64,000 nucleotides of DNA from Pseudomonadota bacterium (GTDB taxonomy: Bacteria; Pseudomonadota; Gammaproteobacteria; Burkholderiales; Burkholderiaceae_C), in assembly GCA_020161145.1 (NCBI GenBank), contig JAIUPQ010000004.1, positions 237,384 through 301,383 of the forward strand, in the 5' to 3' direction. The notes beneath the pieces were generated by a model. It was not told the DNA's origin, searched no databases, and saw nothing but the letters and a program-made list of their open reading frames with translations. Position numbers and translations under genes: made by a program. Below, in pieces: positions 17,012 to 25,610 of this stretch. The first letter of the stretch is position 1; each line of letters begins with the position of its first letter.

Positions 17012-17281
17012 ATGCCCAACGTATTCATCGCCTTTCAGCGCAACGAAGAGACCCGTCCCATCGTCGAGGCCATCGTGGCCGACAACCCCGCCGCCGTCGT
17101 CAATGAGCAGCCCGCGATGGTCAAGATCGATGCCCCCGGCCGGCTGGTCATCCGGCGCACCACGATCGAGGACGAAATCGGTCGCGACTTCGATCTGCAG
17201 GAGCTGCAGATCAACCTCATCACCCTGACCGGCCACATCGACGAAACCGAAGACGAGTTCGTCCTCAGCTGGAACCCATAA
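17012..17281 (+). CDS. dmpM: Phenol hydroxylase effector (regulatory) protein
   Basis: An 89-residue member of the MmoB/DmpM family: VFIAFQRNEETRPIVEAIVADNPAAVV, then EDEIGRDFDLQELQINLITLTGHIDETEDEF. DmpM-type cofactor-free proteins bind the hydroxylase and couple NADH use to substrate oxidation. An in-frame start six codons earlier overlaps the dmpL stop (TGATG), but the internal ATG with GGGAGA in front matches family N termini. Confidence 0.93.
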   Translation: MPNVFIAFQRNEETRPIVEAIVADNPAAVVNEQPAMVKIDAPGRLVIRRTTIEDEIGRDFDLQELQINLITLTGHIDETEDEFVLSWNP

Positions 17282-17294
17282 GGAGCCCCATCAC

Positions 17295-18842
17295 ATGGAC
17301 ATGAAAGCCAGCAAAAAGCTCAGCCTCAAGGACCGCTACAACCTGATGACGCGCGACCTGGCCTGGACGCCCACCTACCAGGCGGTGCAGGACGTGTTTC
17401 CGTACACGCAATACGAGGGCATCAAGATCCACGACTGGGACCAGTTCGAAGACCCCTTTCGCATGACGATGGATGCGTACTGGAAATACCAGGCCGAGAA
17501 GGAGCGCAAGCTCTACGCCATCATCGACGCGTTCACGCAGAACAACGGCCACCTGGGGGTGACCGACGCGCGCTACATCAACGCGCTCAAGCTCTTCCTC
17601 ACCGGCGTCACCCCGCTGGAGTACATGGCCCACCGCGGCTTTGCCCACGTCGGCCGCCAGTTCCCCGGTGCCGGCCCGCGCGTGGCCTGCCTGATGCAGA
17701 GCGTGGACGAGATCCGCCATGCGCAGACCCAGATCCACAGCCTGAGCAACTACAACAAGCACTACAACGGCTTTCAGAACTGGCGCCATCAGCACGACCG
17801 CGTCTGGTACCTGTCGGTGCCCAAGAGCTTCTTCGACGACGCCGTCACCGCCGGCCCGTTCGAGTTCATGGTGGCCATCGGCTTCGCGTTCGAGTACGTG
17901 CTGACCAACCTGCTGTTCGTGCCCTTCATCTCGGGCGCGGCCTACAACGGCGACATGGGCGCCATGGCCTTCGGCTTCTCGGCCCAGAGCGACGAATCGC
18001 GCCACATGACGCTGGGCCTGGAGATCATCAAGTTCATCCTCGAACAAGACCCGGACAACCTGCCCATCGTCCAGGCCTGGCTCGACAAATGGTTCTGGCG
18101 CGGCTACCGCGTGCTGACCCTGGTGGCCATGATGATGGACTACATGCTGCCCAAGCGCGTGATGAGCTGGAAGGAGGCCTGGGAGGTCTACGCCGAGCAG
18201 AACGGCGGGGCCTTGTTCAACGACCTGGCCCGCTACGGCGTCAAGGTGCCCAAAGGCTGGGAGCAGGCCTGCAAGGACAAAGACCACCTCAGCCACCAGG
18301 CCTGGAACACCTTCTACAACTACGGCGCTGCCGCCGCGTTCCACACCTGGGTGCCCAGCGAGGCCGACATGAAGTGGCTGAGCGAGAAATACCCCGACAC
18401 CTTCGACCAGCACTACCGCCCGCTGTGGGAGCACTACGCCCGCGAACAGGCCGAAGGCCGCCGCTTTTACAACGGCACGCTGCCCATGCTGTGCCAGGTC
18501 TGCCAGGTGCCCATGATGTTCACCGAACCGGACGACCCGACGAAGATTGCCTACCGCGAGAGCGACTGGCGCGGCAACACCTACCACTTCTGCTCCGACG
18601 GCTGCAAAAGCATCTTCGACCATGAGCCCGAGAAGTACGTGCAGAGCTGGTTGCCCGTGCACCAGATCTACCAGGGCAATTGCTTCACCGCCGACGCCGA
18701 CCCCAGCCAGCCCGACTTCGACCCCCTGGCCGACGTGCTGCGTTGGTACAAGCTGGCGTTCGGCCAAGACAACCTCGACTACGCCGACTCGCAAGACAAG
18801 CGGAACTTCGAGGCCTGGCGTTCGCAAGCCACCAGCAACTGA
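17295..18842 (+). CDS. dmpN: Phenol hydroxylase oxygenase alpha (diiron) subunit
   Basis: A 515-residue catalytic subunit. The two diiron motifs are present: Glu about 109 (PLEYMAHRG), the ExxH pair in SVDEIRHAQ near 139-142, and the second ExxH in QSDESRHMTLG near 233. The C-terminal part carries the four-cysteine zinc/YHS-type site (LCQVCQVPM and FCSDGCKSIFDHEPEKYV) found in phenol hydroxylases. The enzyme oxidises phenol to catechol with O2 and NADH-derived electrons from DmpP. Length is typical of the family. Confidence 0.97.
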   Translation: MDMKASKKLSLKDRYNLMTRDLAWTPTYQAVQDVFPYTQYEGIKIHDWDQFEDPFRMTMDAYWKYQAEKERKLYAIIDAFTQNNGHLGVTDARYINALKLFLTGVTPLEYMAHRGFAHVGRQFPGAGPRVACLMQSVDEIRHAQTQIHSLSNYNKHYNGFQNWRHQHDRVWYLSVPKSFFDDAVTAGPFEFMVAIGFAFEYVLTNLLFVPFISGAAYNGDMGAMAFGFSAQSDESRHMTLGLEIIKFILEQDPDNLPIVQAWLDKWFWRGYRVLTLVAMMMDYMLPKRVMSWKEAWEVYAEQNGGALFNDLARYGVKVPKGWEQACKDKDHLSHQAWNTFYNYGAAAAFHTWVPSEADMKWLSEKYPDTFDQHYRPLWEHYAREQAEGRRFYNGTLPMLCQVCQVPMMFTEPDDPTKIAYRESDWRGNTYHFCSDGCKSIFDHEPEKYVQSWLPVHQIYQGNCFTADADPSQPDFDPLADVLRWYKLAFGQDNLDYADSQDKRNFEAWRSQATSN

Positions 18843-18859
18843 GTACAGGAGCCGCCGCC

Positions 18860-19216
18860 ATGACCGTCAAATCCGTCGCCCCCTACGACTTCCCGCCCCA
18901 GGACACGGTGGACCAGTTCCCCGCGCCGCTGCTGTACATCGGCTGGGAAGACCACAAGATGTTCTGCGCGCCTTTTTGCGTACCCATGCCGCCCACCACG
19001 CTGTTTGGCGACCTGGTCAAGGGGGCGCTGCCCGGCTTCTTTGGCGCCCACCCGGACTTCGCCCGCATCGACTGGGACCAGGTGCAATGGATCAGATCGG
19101 GCCAGCCCTGGCAGCCGGATGCGGCCAAGTCCCTGGCCGACAACGGCCTGGGCCACAAAAGCCTGATCCGCTTTCGCACCCCCGGCCTCAAAGGCCTGGG
19201 CGGCAGCTCGCACTGA
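18860..19216 (+). CDS. dmpO: Phenol hydroxylase oxygenase gamma subunit
   Basis: A 118-residue DmpO-type subunit: PYDFPPQDTVDQFPAPLLYIGWEDHKMFCAPFCVPMPP is the family hallmark, and the C-terminal half contains DWDQVQWIRSGQPW. It completes the oxygenase with DmpL and DmpN. Its ribosome site CAGGAG is followed by ATG 18860. Confidence 0.94.
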   Translation: MTVKSVAPYDFPPQDTVDQFPAPLLYIGWEDHKMFCAPFCVPMPPTTLFGDLVKGALPGFFGAHPDFARIDWDQVQWIRSGQPWQPDAAKSLADNGLGHKSLIRFRTPGLKGLGGSSH

Positions 19217-19233
19217 GGCCGCGAGGTGACGCG

Positions 19234-20301
19234 ATGAGCTACCAACTCACCATCGAACCGCTGGGCCAGGTGCTGGAGGTGGAGGAGGGCCAGACCATCC
19301 TCGACGCCGCCCTGCGCGCCGGCATCTACCTGCCCCATGCCTGCTGCCACGGCCTGTGCGCCACCTGCAAGGTGCAGGTGGTGGACGGCGAGATCGAGCA
19401 CGGCGAGGCCAGCAACTTTGCGCTGATGGACTATGAGCGCGACGAAGGCAAATGCCTGGCCTGCTGCGCCACGCTGGCCTCCGACGTGGTGGTCGAGGCC
19501 GAGATCGAAGAAGAGCCCGACGCGCGCAACCTGCCCGTGCAGGACTACGCCGGCGTGGTCGCCCGCATCGAGAGCCTCACCCCCACCATCAAAGGCGTGT
19601 GGATCACGCTGGACGCGCCCATCACCTTCCAGGCCGGGCAGTACATCAACCTGCACATCCCGGGCGAGGCCGCGCCGCGCGCCTTCTCCATCGCCAGCGC
19701 GCCGGGCCAGGCCCGTCAGATCGAGCTCAACGTGCGCCAGGTGCCTGGTGGCAAAGGCACCGGCTGGGTGCACCAGCAGCTGCGGGCCGGCGATGCGGTG
19801 CGCCTGTCGGGCCCTTATGGCCGCTTCTTCGTGCGCGCCACCGAGCACGACAAAGACGCGCTGGGCTATCTGTTTCTGGCCGGCGGCTCGGGCCTGTCCA
19901 GCCCGCGCTCCATGGTGCTGGATCTGCTGGCAGGTGGCTGCGACAAGCCCATCACCCTGGTCAACGGCGCGCGCTCGCAGGACGAGCTCTACCACCATGG
20001 CGAGTTCGAGCAGCTGGCCAGCGCCCACCCCAATTTCAACTACGTGGCCGCGCTCTCGGGCGAGCCCGAGGGCAGCGACTGGGCGGGCGCGCGCGGCTTT
20101 GTGCACGAGGCGGCCAAAGCGCATTTCGGCAACGACTTCAGGGGCCACAAAGCCTATCTGTGCGGCCCGCCCGTGATGATCGACGCCTGCATCACCACGC
20201 TGATGCAGGGCCGGCTGTTCGAGCGCGACATCTACACCGAGAAGTTCATCTCGGCGGCCGACGCGCAGCAGGTCCGCAGCCCGCTGTTCAAGAAGATTTG
20301 A
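19234..20301 (+). CDS. dmpP: Phenol hydroxylase reductase (2Fe-2S, FAD)
   Basis: A 355-residue reductase with an N-terminal plant-type 2Fe-2S domain (ACCHGLCATCKVQVVDG, then CLACCAT as the fourth Cys), an FAD domain with RAFSIASAP, and an NAD domain with LAGGSGLSSPRSMV and YLCGPPVM. It passes electrons from NADH to the DmpLNO oxygenase. The start ATG follows GAGGTGACGCG. The length matches DmpP of Pseudomonas CF600. Confidence 0.96.
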   Translation: MSYQLTIEPLGQVLEVEEGQTILDAALRAGIYLPHACCHGLCATCKVQVVDGEIEHGEASNFALMDYERDEGKCLACCATLASDVVVEAEIEEEPDARNLPVQDYAGVVARIESLTPTIKGVWITLDAPITFQAGQYINLHIPGEAAPRAFSIASAPGQARQIELNVRQVPGGKGTGWVHQQLRAGDAVRLSGPYGRFFVRATEHDKDALGYLFLAGGSGLSSPRSMVLDLLAGGCDKPITLVNGARSQDELYHHGEFEQLASAHPNFNYVAALSGEPEGSDWAGARGFVHEAAKAHFGNDFRGHKAYLCGPPVMIDACITTLMQGRLFERDIYTEKFISAADAQQVRSPLFKKI

Positions 20302-20307
20302 ACCGCC

Positions 20308-20661
20308 GTGGCCGCCTACACCATCACCATCGAGAACACCGGCGAGAGCTACCGCTGCGCCGACCACCGCAGCGTGCTCGAAGGCATGGAGGCGCTGGGC
20401 CGCAAAGGCATCCCCGTGGGCTGCCGTGGCGGTGGCTGCGGCGTGTGCAAGGTGCAGATCACGCAAGGCAGCTACGCCAGGCGGGTGATGAGCCGGGCGC
20501 ACGTCAGCGCCGCCGAGGAGGCCAGCGGCTGCGTGCTGTCCTGCCGCGTCAAGCCCACCAGCGACCTGCGCCTGCGCGTCGTCGGCCCGCTGACCAAAAC
20601 CGTCTGCGGCCCCCGCGCCGACGCGCCAACCCCAACCCGCAACCCCCAACCCACCCCTTGA
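20308..20661 (+). CDS. dmpQ: Plant-type ferredoxin (C23O reactivation)
   Basis: A 117-residue ferredoxin from GTG 20308. The 2Fe-2S ligands are visible: PVGCRGGGCGVCKVQ and GCVLSCRVKP. DmpQ/XylT ferredoxins reactivate oxidised catechol 2,3-dioxygenase, and the dioxygenase gene follows directly after 10 bases. The last 15 or so residues (Pro/Thr-rich PTPTRNPQPTP) are low complexity and unlikely to be structured. Confidence 0.92.
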   Translation: MAAYTITIENTGESYRCADHRSVLEGMEALGRKGIPVGCRGGGCGVCKVQITQGSYARRVMSRAHVSAAEEASGCVLSCRVKPTSDLRLRVVGPLTKTVCGPRADAPTPTRNPQPTP

Positions 20662-20671
20662 GGAGACCGAC

Positions 20672-21598
20672 ATGGCCATGACTGGCGTACTGCGTCCCGG
20701 GCACGCCCAGATCCGCGTGCTGGACATCGACGAATCCATCGCCTGGTACACCGACGTGATGGGCCTGGTGCCCATGGGCCGCGATGCCCAGGGCCGGGCC
20801 TATTTCAAGACGCGCCAGGAGCGCGACCACCACAGCATCGTGCTGCGCCAGGCCGACCGCGCCGGGCTGGACTTCTTCGGCTTCAAGGTGCGCGATGCGC
20901 AAACCCTGCAGGCGCTGGAGGCCAAGCTCATCGCCTACGGCGTCAAGACCGAGCGCATCGCCGCCGGCGACATGCCGGGCACCGGCGAGCGGGTGCGCTT
21001 TCGGATTCCCACCGGCCACCACATCGAGCTCTACGCCGACAAGCAACACGTGGGCAATGCCACCGGCTGCGTCAACCCCGAGGTCGACGTGATCGACGGC
21101 CCCGGCATCTGCCCCATCCGCATGGACCACTGCCTGATCTACGGCGGCGACATCGACGGCAGCCGCGCCATCTTCGAAGACGTGCTGGGCTTCAACCTCG
21201 TCGAGCGCGTCAAGCTCGAAGACGGCGTCACCGACCTGGCCACCTGGCTGACCTGCAGCGCCAAGGCGCACGACATCGCCATGGTGCGCCACGGCGAAGA
21301 CGACAAGCTGCACCACGTCTCCTTCCAGCTCGCCAGTTGGGAGCAGGTGCTGCGGGCGGCCGACATCATGAGCCGCAACCGCGTCTCCATCGACATCGGC
21401 CCCACCCGTCACGGCATCACCACCGGCACCACCATCTACTTCTTCGACCCGTCGGGCAACCGGCTCGAGACCTTCTGCGGCGGCTACGACCACTACCCCG
21501 ACATGGAGCCCATCACCTGGACCTTCGACGAAGTGGGTGCCGGCATCTTCTATCACGACCGCAAGCTCAACCCGGCCTTCCTGGAGGTGGTCACGTGA
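20672..21598 (+). CDS. dmpB: Catechol 2,3-dioxygenase (extradiol)
   Basis: A 308-residue two-domain vicinal-oxygen-chelate enzyme. The iron ligands are in place: His 153 (RMDHCLIYG), His 214 (KLHHVSFQL) and Glu about 266 (NRLETFCGGYDHYPD), plus the active-site HGITTGTTIYFFDPSGNR segment. It opens catechol to 2-hydroxymuconic semialdehyde. Typical I.2.A-subfamily length. Ribosome site GAGGAGA. The dmpD start is 35 bases downstream. Confidence 0.97.
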   Translation: MAMTGVLRPGHAQIRVLDIDESIAWYTDVMGLVPMGRDAQGRAYFKTRQERDHHSIVLRQADRAGLDFFGFKVRDAQTLQALEAKLIAYGVKTERIAAGDMPGTGERVRFRIPTGHHIELYADKQHVGNATGCVNPEVDVIDGPGICPIRMDHCLIYGGDIDGSRAIFEDVLGFNLVERVKLEDGVTDLATWLTCSAKAHDIAMVRHGEDDKLHHVSFQLASWEQVLRAADIMSRNRVSIDIGPTRHGITTGTTIYFFDPSGNRLETFCGGYDHYPDMEPITWTFDEVGAGIFYHDRKLNPAFLEVVT

Positions 21599-21632
21599 GC
21601 CCCCGACCCCGGCCCCTCACCGCCTGGCACCC

Positions 21633-22511
21633 ATGAACGCCCCGTCGCACCCCACCCATTCCGAGCAGGGCCGCTTCATCATGGCCAACGGCATCCGCAC
21701 CCACGTCCACGACGTGGGCGAGGGCGCCCCCGTACTGCTGATCCACGGCTCGGGGCCGGGCGTCTCGGCCTGGGCCAACTGGCGGCTGGTGGTGCCGGCG
21801 CTGGCGCAGCAGGCGCGGGTCATTGCCCCCGACATGGTGGGCTTTGGCCAGACCGAGCGGCTGGACCTGAGCCGGCCCGGCGTGCGCTACGACATGGCCA
21901 CCTGGGTGGCCCAGGCCCTGGGCGTGCTCGACACCCTGGGCCTGGCGCAGGCCGACGTGGTCGGCAACTCGTTTGGTGGCGCACTGGCGCTGGCCCTGGC
22001 CACCCGCCACCCCGAGCGCGTGCGCCGCCTCGTGTTGATGGGCAGCGTCGGGGTGCCGTTCACGCTCACACCGGGGCTGGACCAGGTCTGGGGCTACCAG
22101 CCCTCGCTGACCCGGATGCGGGCCTTGCTGGACGTCTTCGCCTACGACCGCGGGCTGGTCAACGACGAGCTGGCCCGGCTGCGCTACGAGGCCAGCATCC
22201 AGCCCGGCTACCAGGAATCGTTTGCGGCCATGTTCCCGGCGCCGCGCCAGCGCTGGGTGGACGCCATGTGCAGCCCCGAGGCGGCCATCCGCAGCCTGCC
22301 GCATCAGACATTGATCGTCCATGGCCGCGAGGACGCGGTCATCCCGCTGGCCAACGCCTGCACGCTGGTGCAGTGGATCGCGCGGGCTCAGCTGCACGTC
22401 TTTGGCCAGTGCGGGCACTGGACGCAGATCGAGCACGCCGCGCGCTTTGCGCAGCTGGTGGGCCAGTTTCTGGCCGAGGCCGATGCGCGCGAGCCGCTGC
22501 CGCTCGGTTGA
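21633..22511 (+). CDS. dmpD: 2-hydroxymuconic semialdehyde hydrolase
   Basis: A 292-residue alpha/beta hydrolase with the C-C hydrolase signatures GSGPGVSAWANWRL and nucleophile Ser about 113 in VVGNSFGGALA. The Asp is in HGREDAVIP and the His in GQCGHWTQIE. It cleaves 2-hydroxymuconic semialdehyde to 2-hydroxypenta-2,4-dienoate and formate. The start at MNAPSHP is the first good ATG after the dmpB stop, although its ribosome site is weak. The hydratase needed for its product is not in this cluster. Confidence 0.93.
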   Translation: MNAPSHPTHSEQGRFIMANGIRTHVHDVGEGAPVLLIHGSGPGVSAWANWRLVVPALAQQARVIAPDMVGFGQTERLDLSRPGVRYDMATWVAQALGVLDTLGLAQADVVGNSFGGALALALATRHPERVRRLVLMGSVGVPFTLTPGLDQVWGYQPSLTRMRALLDVFAYDRGLVNDELARLRYEASIQPGYQESFAAMFPAPRQRWVDAMCSPEAAIRSLPHQTLIVHGREDAVIPLANACTLVQWIARAQLHVFGQCGHWTQIEHAARFAQLVGQFLAEADAREPLPLG

Positions 22512-22553
22512 CCGGCTGGCGCCCCCTTTTTTTGATTCAAGGAAAACCCCGGC

Positions 22554-23465
22554 ATGAGCCCTCCCAAAGTCAAATGTGCGTTGATCGGCCCCGGCAACAT
22601 CGGCACCGACCTGCTGGCCAAGCTCCAGCGCAGCCCCGTGCTGGAGCCGGTGTGGATGGTGGGCATAGACCCCGACTCCGACGGCCTGCGGCGCGCCCGC
22701 GAGATGGGCATCAAGACCACCGCCGACGGCGTCGATGGCCTGGTGCCCCACATGAAGGCCGACGGCGTGCAAATCGTCTTCGACGCCACCAGCGCCTATG
22801 CGCATGCCGAGAACTCGCGCAAGGTCAACGCCCAGGGGGCGCTGATGATCGACCTCACGCCCGCCGCCATCGGCCCCTATTGCGTGCCGCCGGTCAACCT
22901 GAAGGCTCATGTCGGCAAGGCGCAGATGAACGTCAACATGGTCACCTGCGGCGGCCAGGCCACCATTCCCATGGTGGCGGCGGTCAGCCGCGTGCAGCCG
23001 GTGGCCTACGGTGAAATAGTGGCCACCGTGTCCAGCAAGTCGGCCGGGCCCGGCACGCGCAAGAACATCGACGAGTTCACCCGCACCACCGCCGGCGCCA
23101 TCGAGCGCGTGGGCGGTGCCCGCCAAGGCAAGGCCATCATCATCATCAACCCCGCCGAGCCGCCGCTCATCATGCGCGACACCGTGCACTGCCTGACCGA
23201 CGACAAGCCCGACGAGGCGGCCATCCGCCAGAGCATCGCGGACATGATCCGCGAGGTGCAGCATTACGTGCCGGGCTACCGGCTGGTCAACGGCCCGGTG
23301 TTCGATGGCAGGCGCGTCAGCATCTACCTCGAAGTCGAAGGCCTGGGCGACTACCTGCCCAAATACGCCGGCAACCTCGACATCATGACGGCCGCCGCCG
23401 CGCGCACCGCCGAGATGTTTGCCCAGGCCTGGCTGGCCGACGGCCGCGCGCCGCAAACCCTGTGA
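22554..23465 (+). CDS. dmpF: Acetaldehyde dehydrogenase (acylating)
   Basis: A 303-residue enzyme with N-terminal NAD-binding GPGNIGTDL, catalytic Cys 132 in [12 protein letters not shown], and DmpF/MhpF family segments ([18 protein letters not shown]). It converts acetaldehyde channelled from the DmpG aldolase to acetyl-CoA. It is followed after 11 bases by its complex partner dmpG. Confidence 0.96.
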   Translation: MSPPKVKCALIGPGNIGTDLLAKLQRSPVLEPVWMVGIDPDSDGLRRAREMGIKTTADGVDGLVPHMKADGVQIVFDATSAYAHAENSRKVNAQGALMIDLTPAAIGPYCVPPVNLKAHVGKAQMNVNMVTCGGQATIPMVAAVSRVQPVAYGEIVATVSSKSAGPGTRKNIDEFTRTTAGAIERVGGARQGKAIIIINPAEPPLIMRDTVHCLTDDKPDEAAIRQSIADMIREVQHYVPGYRLVNGPVFDGRRVSIYLEVEGLGDYLPKYAGNLDIMTAAAARTAEMFAQAWLADGRAPQTL

Positions 23466-23476
23466 AGGAGCCCACC

Positions 23477-24499
23477 ATGACCATCCCAGACCAGGCCATC
23501 GTCCTTCACGACATGACGCTGCGCGACGGCATGCACCCCAAGCGCCACCTGATGACGCTGGAGCAGATGAAGGCCGTGGCCCAGGGGCTGGACGCCGCCG
23601 GCATCCCGCTGATCGAGGTCACCCACGGCGACGGCCTGGGCGGGGCCTCGGTCAACTACGGCTTTCCGGCCCACTCGGACGAGGCCTACCTGGGCGCCGT
23701 CATCCCGCTGATGCAGCGGGCCAAGGTCTCGGCGCTGCTGATCCCCGGTATCGGCACCGTCGATCACCTGAAGATGGCGCACGAGCTGGGCGTGACCACC
23801 ATCCGCGTGGCCACCCACTGCACCGAGGCCGACGTCAGCGAACAGCACATCACCCTGGCGCGCAAGATGGGCCTGGACACCGTGGGCTTTCTGATGATGA
23901 GCCACATGAACAGCGCCGAGGGCCTGGTGAGCCAGGCCCGGCTGATGGAGGGCTACGGCGCCAACTGCATCTACATCACCGACTCGGCGGGCCACATGCT
24001 GCCCAGCGACGTGACGGCCAAGCTGGGTGCGGTGCGCGCCGCGCTCAAGCCCGAGACCGAGCTGGGCTTTCACGGCCACCACAACCTGGCCATGGGCGTG
24101 GCCAACAGCCTGGCAGCCATCGAGGCGGGCGCCACGCGCATCGACGCCGCCGCCGCCGGCCTGGGTGCGGGCGCGGGCAACACGCCCATGGAGGTGCTGG
24201 TGGCGGTGTGTGACCGCATGGGCATCCGGACCGGCGTGGACGTGTTCAAGATCCAGGACGTGGCCGAAGACCTGGTGGTGCCGCTGATGGACTTTCCCAT
24301 CCGCATCGACCGCGACGCGCTCACCCTGGGCTATGCCGGCGTCTACGGCTCCTTCCTGCTGTTTGCCAAGCGCGCCGAGAAGAAGTACGGCGTGCCCGCC
24401 CGCGAAATCCTCGTCGAGATGGGCCGCCGGGGCATGGTCGGCGGCCAGGAGGACATGATCGAGGACACCGCGCTGACGCTGTCGCGCCAGCGTGCCTGA
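23477..24499 (+). CDS. dmpG: 4-hydroxy-2-oxovalerate aldolase
   Basis: A 340-residue HMGL-like TIM-barrel aldolase: [13 protein letters not shown] at the N terminus carries the metal-binding Asp, and [14 protein letters not shown] carries the two metal His. DmpG communication-domain features lie in the C terminus ([23 protein letters not shown]). It splits 4-hydroxy-2-oxovalerate to pyruvate and acetaldehyde. Start at MTIPDQ with AAGGAG in front. Confidence 0.96.
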   Translation: MTIPDQAIVLHDMTLRDGMHPKRHLMTLEQMKAVAQGLDAAGIPLIEVTHGDGLGGASVNYGFPAHSDEAYLGAVIPLMQRAKVSALLIPGIGTVDHLKMAHELGVTTIRVATHCTEADVSEQHITLARKMGLDTVGFLMMSHMNSAEGLVSQARLMEGYGANCIYITDSAGHMLPSDVTAKLGAVRAALKPETELGFHGHHNLAMGVANSLAAIEAGATRIDAAAAGLGAGAGNTPMEVLVAVCDRMGIRTGVDVFKIQDVAEDLVVPLMDFPIRIDRDALTLGYAGVYGSFLLFAKRAEKKYGVPAREILVEMGRRGMVGGQEDMIEDTALTLSRQRA

Positions 24500-24524
24500 C
24501 GCCCAGCCCAACCCGGAGACCACC

Positions 24525-24716
24525 ATGCCGTTTGCACAGATCTACATGATTGAAGGCCGCACCGAGGCGCAAAAGCGCGCGGTGATCGAGAAGGTCACCC
24601 AGGCGCTGCAGGAGGCCGTGGGTGCGCCCAAAGAGACCGTGCGCGTCTGGATCCACGACGTGCCCAAGGCCAACTGGGGCATTGCCGGCGTAACGGCCAA
24701 AGACCTGGGGCGCTAG
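24525..24716 (+). CDS. dmpI: 4-oxalocrotonate tautomerase
   Basis: A 63-residue 4-OT monomer. After Met removal the catalytic Pro1 is exposed (PFAQIYMIEGR), Arg11 and Arg39 are conserved, and Trp replaces the usual Phe50. It isomerises 2-hydroxymuconate, which requires a semialdehyde dehydrogenase that is not encoded nearby. It is the last gene of the operon; its TAG stop is the first three bases of the inverted repeat that follows. Confidence 0.93.
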   Translation: MPFAQIYMIEGRTEAQKRAVIEKVTQALQEAVGAPKETVRVWIHDVPKANWGIAGVTAKDLGR

Positions 24717-24986
24717 GAGCGTGGGCGGCAGAGGGCATGCCTCGCGTTGGTCTTGCAAGGGGCTGATGGGTAGGCGCGGCGCGCCGCCCGCACTGCCCGT
24801 GCGGGCAAGCGTCGCAACACCCCCAGCGGCCCCTTGCAAGACCAACCCGAAGGGCCGGGGTGATTCGGGGCGCCATGCGGCGTTGTGCGCTCGTTGCGTA
24901 CACCCGGTACGCGGCCTCGCGCACGCCTTGCCTGCCTCCCCGAATCACCCCGGCGCGAGGCATGCCCTCTGCCGCCCACGCTCCTA
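24714..24986. repeat. 273-bp branched inverted repeat between convergent dmpI and DUF1841 genes
   Basis: The element is bounded by a perfect 33-bp inverted repeat (24714-24746 and 24954-24986) that begins with the TAG stop codons of both flanking genes and contains GCGTGGGCGGCAG and GCATGCCTCGCG. Inside are two further perfect hairpin arms: TTGGTCTTGCAAGGGGC with its complement at about 24830-24846, and GGGGTGATTCGGGG with its complement at about 24938-24951. Each arm ends in a smaller hairpin (CCCGCA...TGCGGG; GCGTAC-ACCCG-GTACGC). It could act as a bidirectional terminator or be a miniature mobile element. A diverged single arm recurs at 58703-58735. Confidence 0.8.
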
Positions 24987-25418
24987 ATCCCGCGTCGCGC
25001 GGGCCCGCACGGCGGCCAGGTAGGCCTGGCCGTCGGGCGGCAACCCGCTGCGCTGCGACGCCCAGATCATCTCGCCCAGACATTCCATGACCTCGTGATG
25101 GGCTTCATGCAGCGAGCCGCGCCGCGCGGCCAGCAACTCCACCGCCTGGCGGATGCCGTGGGGCTGGTCGATGCCCATCTGCTCGGTGATGGACAGGTGC
25201 ATGGACAGGTGCAGGAATGGGTTGGTGCGGCCGTCCTCCACCGCATAGTCGCGCGCCAGCGCGGCGGCCTCGTCGGCCAGCTCCGCGTGGTACTCGGGGT
25301 GGGCATCGACCCAGGTGGCGGCCTGGGCCTCGATGGGCGTCAGCACCGCTCCCGTGCGCTGCTTGGCCAGCACGCCGCAGAAGAAACGGCGCACATCATG
25401 TTGGCTGGGCTGGTACAT
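24984..25418 (-). CDS. DUF1841 family protein
   Basis: A 144-residue protein: QPSQHDVRRFFCGVLAKQ at the N terminus, then NPFLHLSMHLSITEQMGIDQP and a late HEAHHEVMECLGEMIW, all characteristic of DUF1841, a small beta/gamma-proteobacterial family of unknown function. The His/Glu-rich core could bind metal. Start chosen at MYQPSQ; the longer open frame upstream reads through the divergent promoter region. Its stop lies inside the arm of the branched repeat. Confidence 0.88.
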   Translation of the reverse strand: MYQPSQHDVRRFFCGVLAKQRTGAVLTPIEAQAATWVDAHPEYHAELADEAAALARDYAVEDGRTNPFLHLSMHLSITEQMGIDQPHGIRQAVELLAARRGSLHEAHHEVMECLGEMIWASQRSGLPPDGQAYLAAVRARATRD

Positions 25419-25466
25419 CTGCCGATTGTCCCTTGTTACCATCCCTATCAATAACGAAAGGGGGCC

Positions 25467-25610
25467 ATGCCAGTCGTCGTCATCGCCAACCCCAAAAAGG
25501 GTGTCGGCAAGCGCACACTGGCCACGCAAGTGGCCGGCCGGTTCGCGCACGATCTGGTGCAGTGGGCGCCGCGGGCGCAGCGGCTTGACGTGGACGGAGG
25601 GCCGGCATGA
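25467..25610 (+). pseudogene. ParA-like N-terminal remnant (47 codons)
   Basis: The frame starts MPVVVIANPKKGVGKRTLATQVAGRF and ends after 47 codons. The first 27 residues match the N terminus of ParA/MinD-type ATPases (VIANPKGGVGKST), but the Walker motif is altered (KKGVGKRT, with Lys for Gly and Arg for Ser) and the rest of the fold is missing. It has a ribosome site (AAAGGGG) and overlaps the next gene's start by ATGA, so it may still be translated as a leader or small protein. Most likely the remnant of a deleted parA. Confidence 0.55.

Noticed and set aside
20308-20661. DmpQ ATG start further downstream
   Set aside because: No ATG precedes the first ferredoxin motif. GTG 20308 with family-like spacing is the sensible start.
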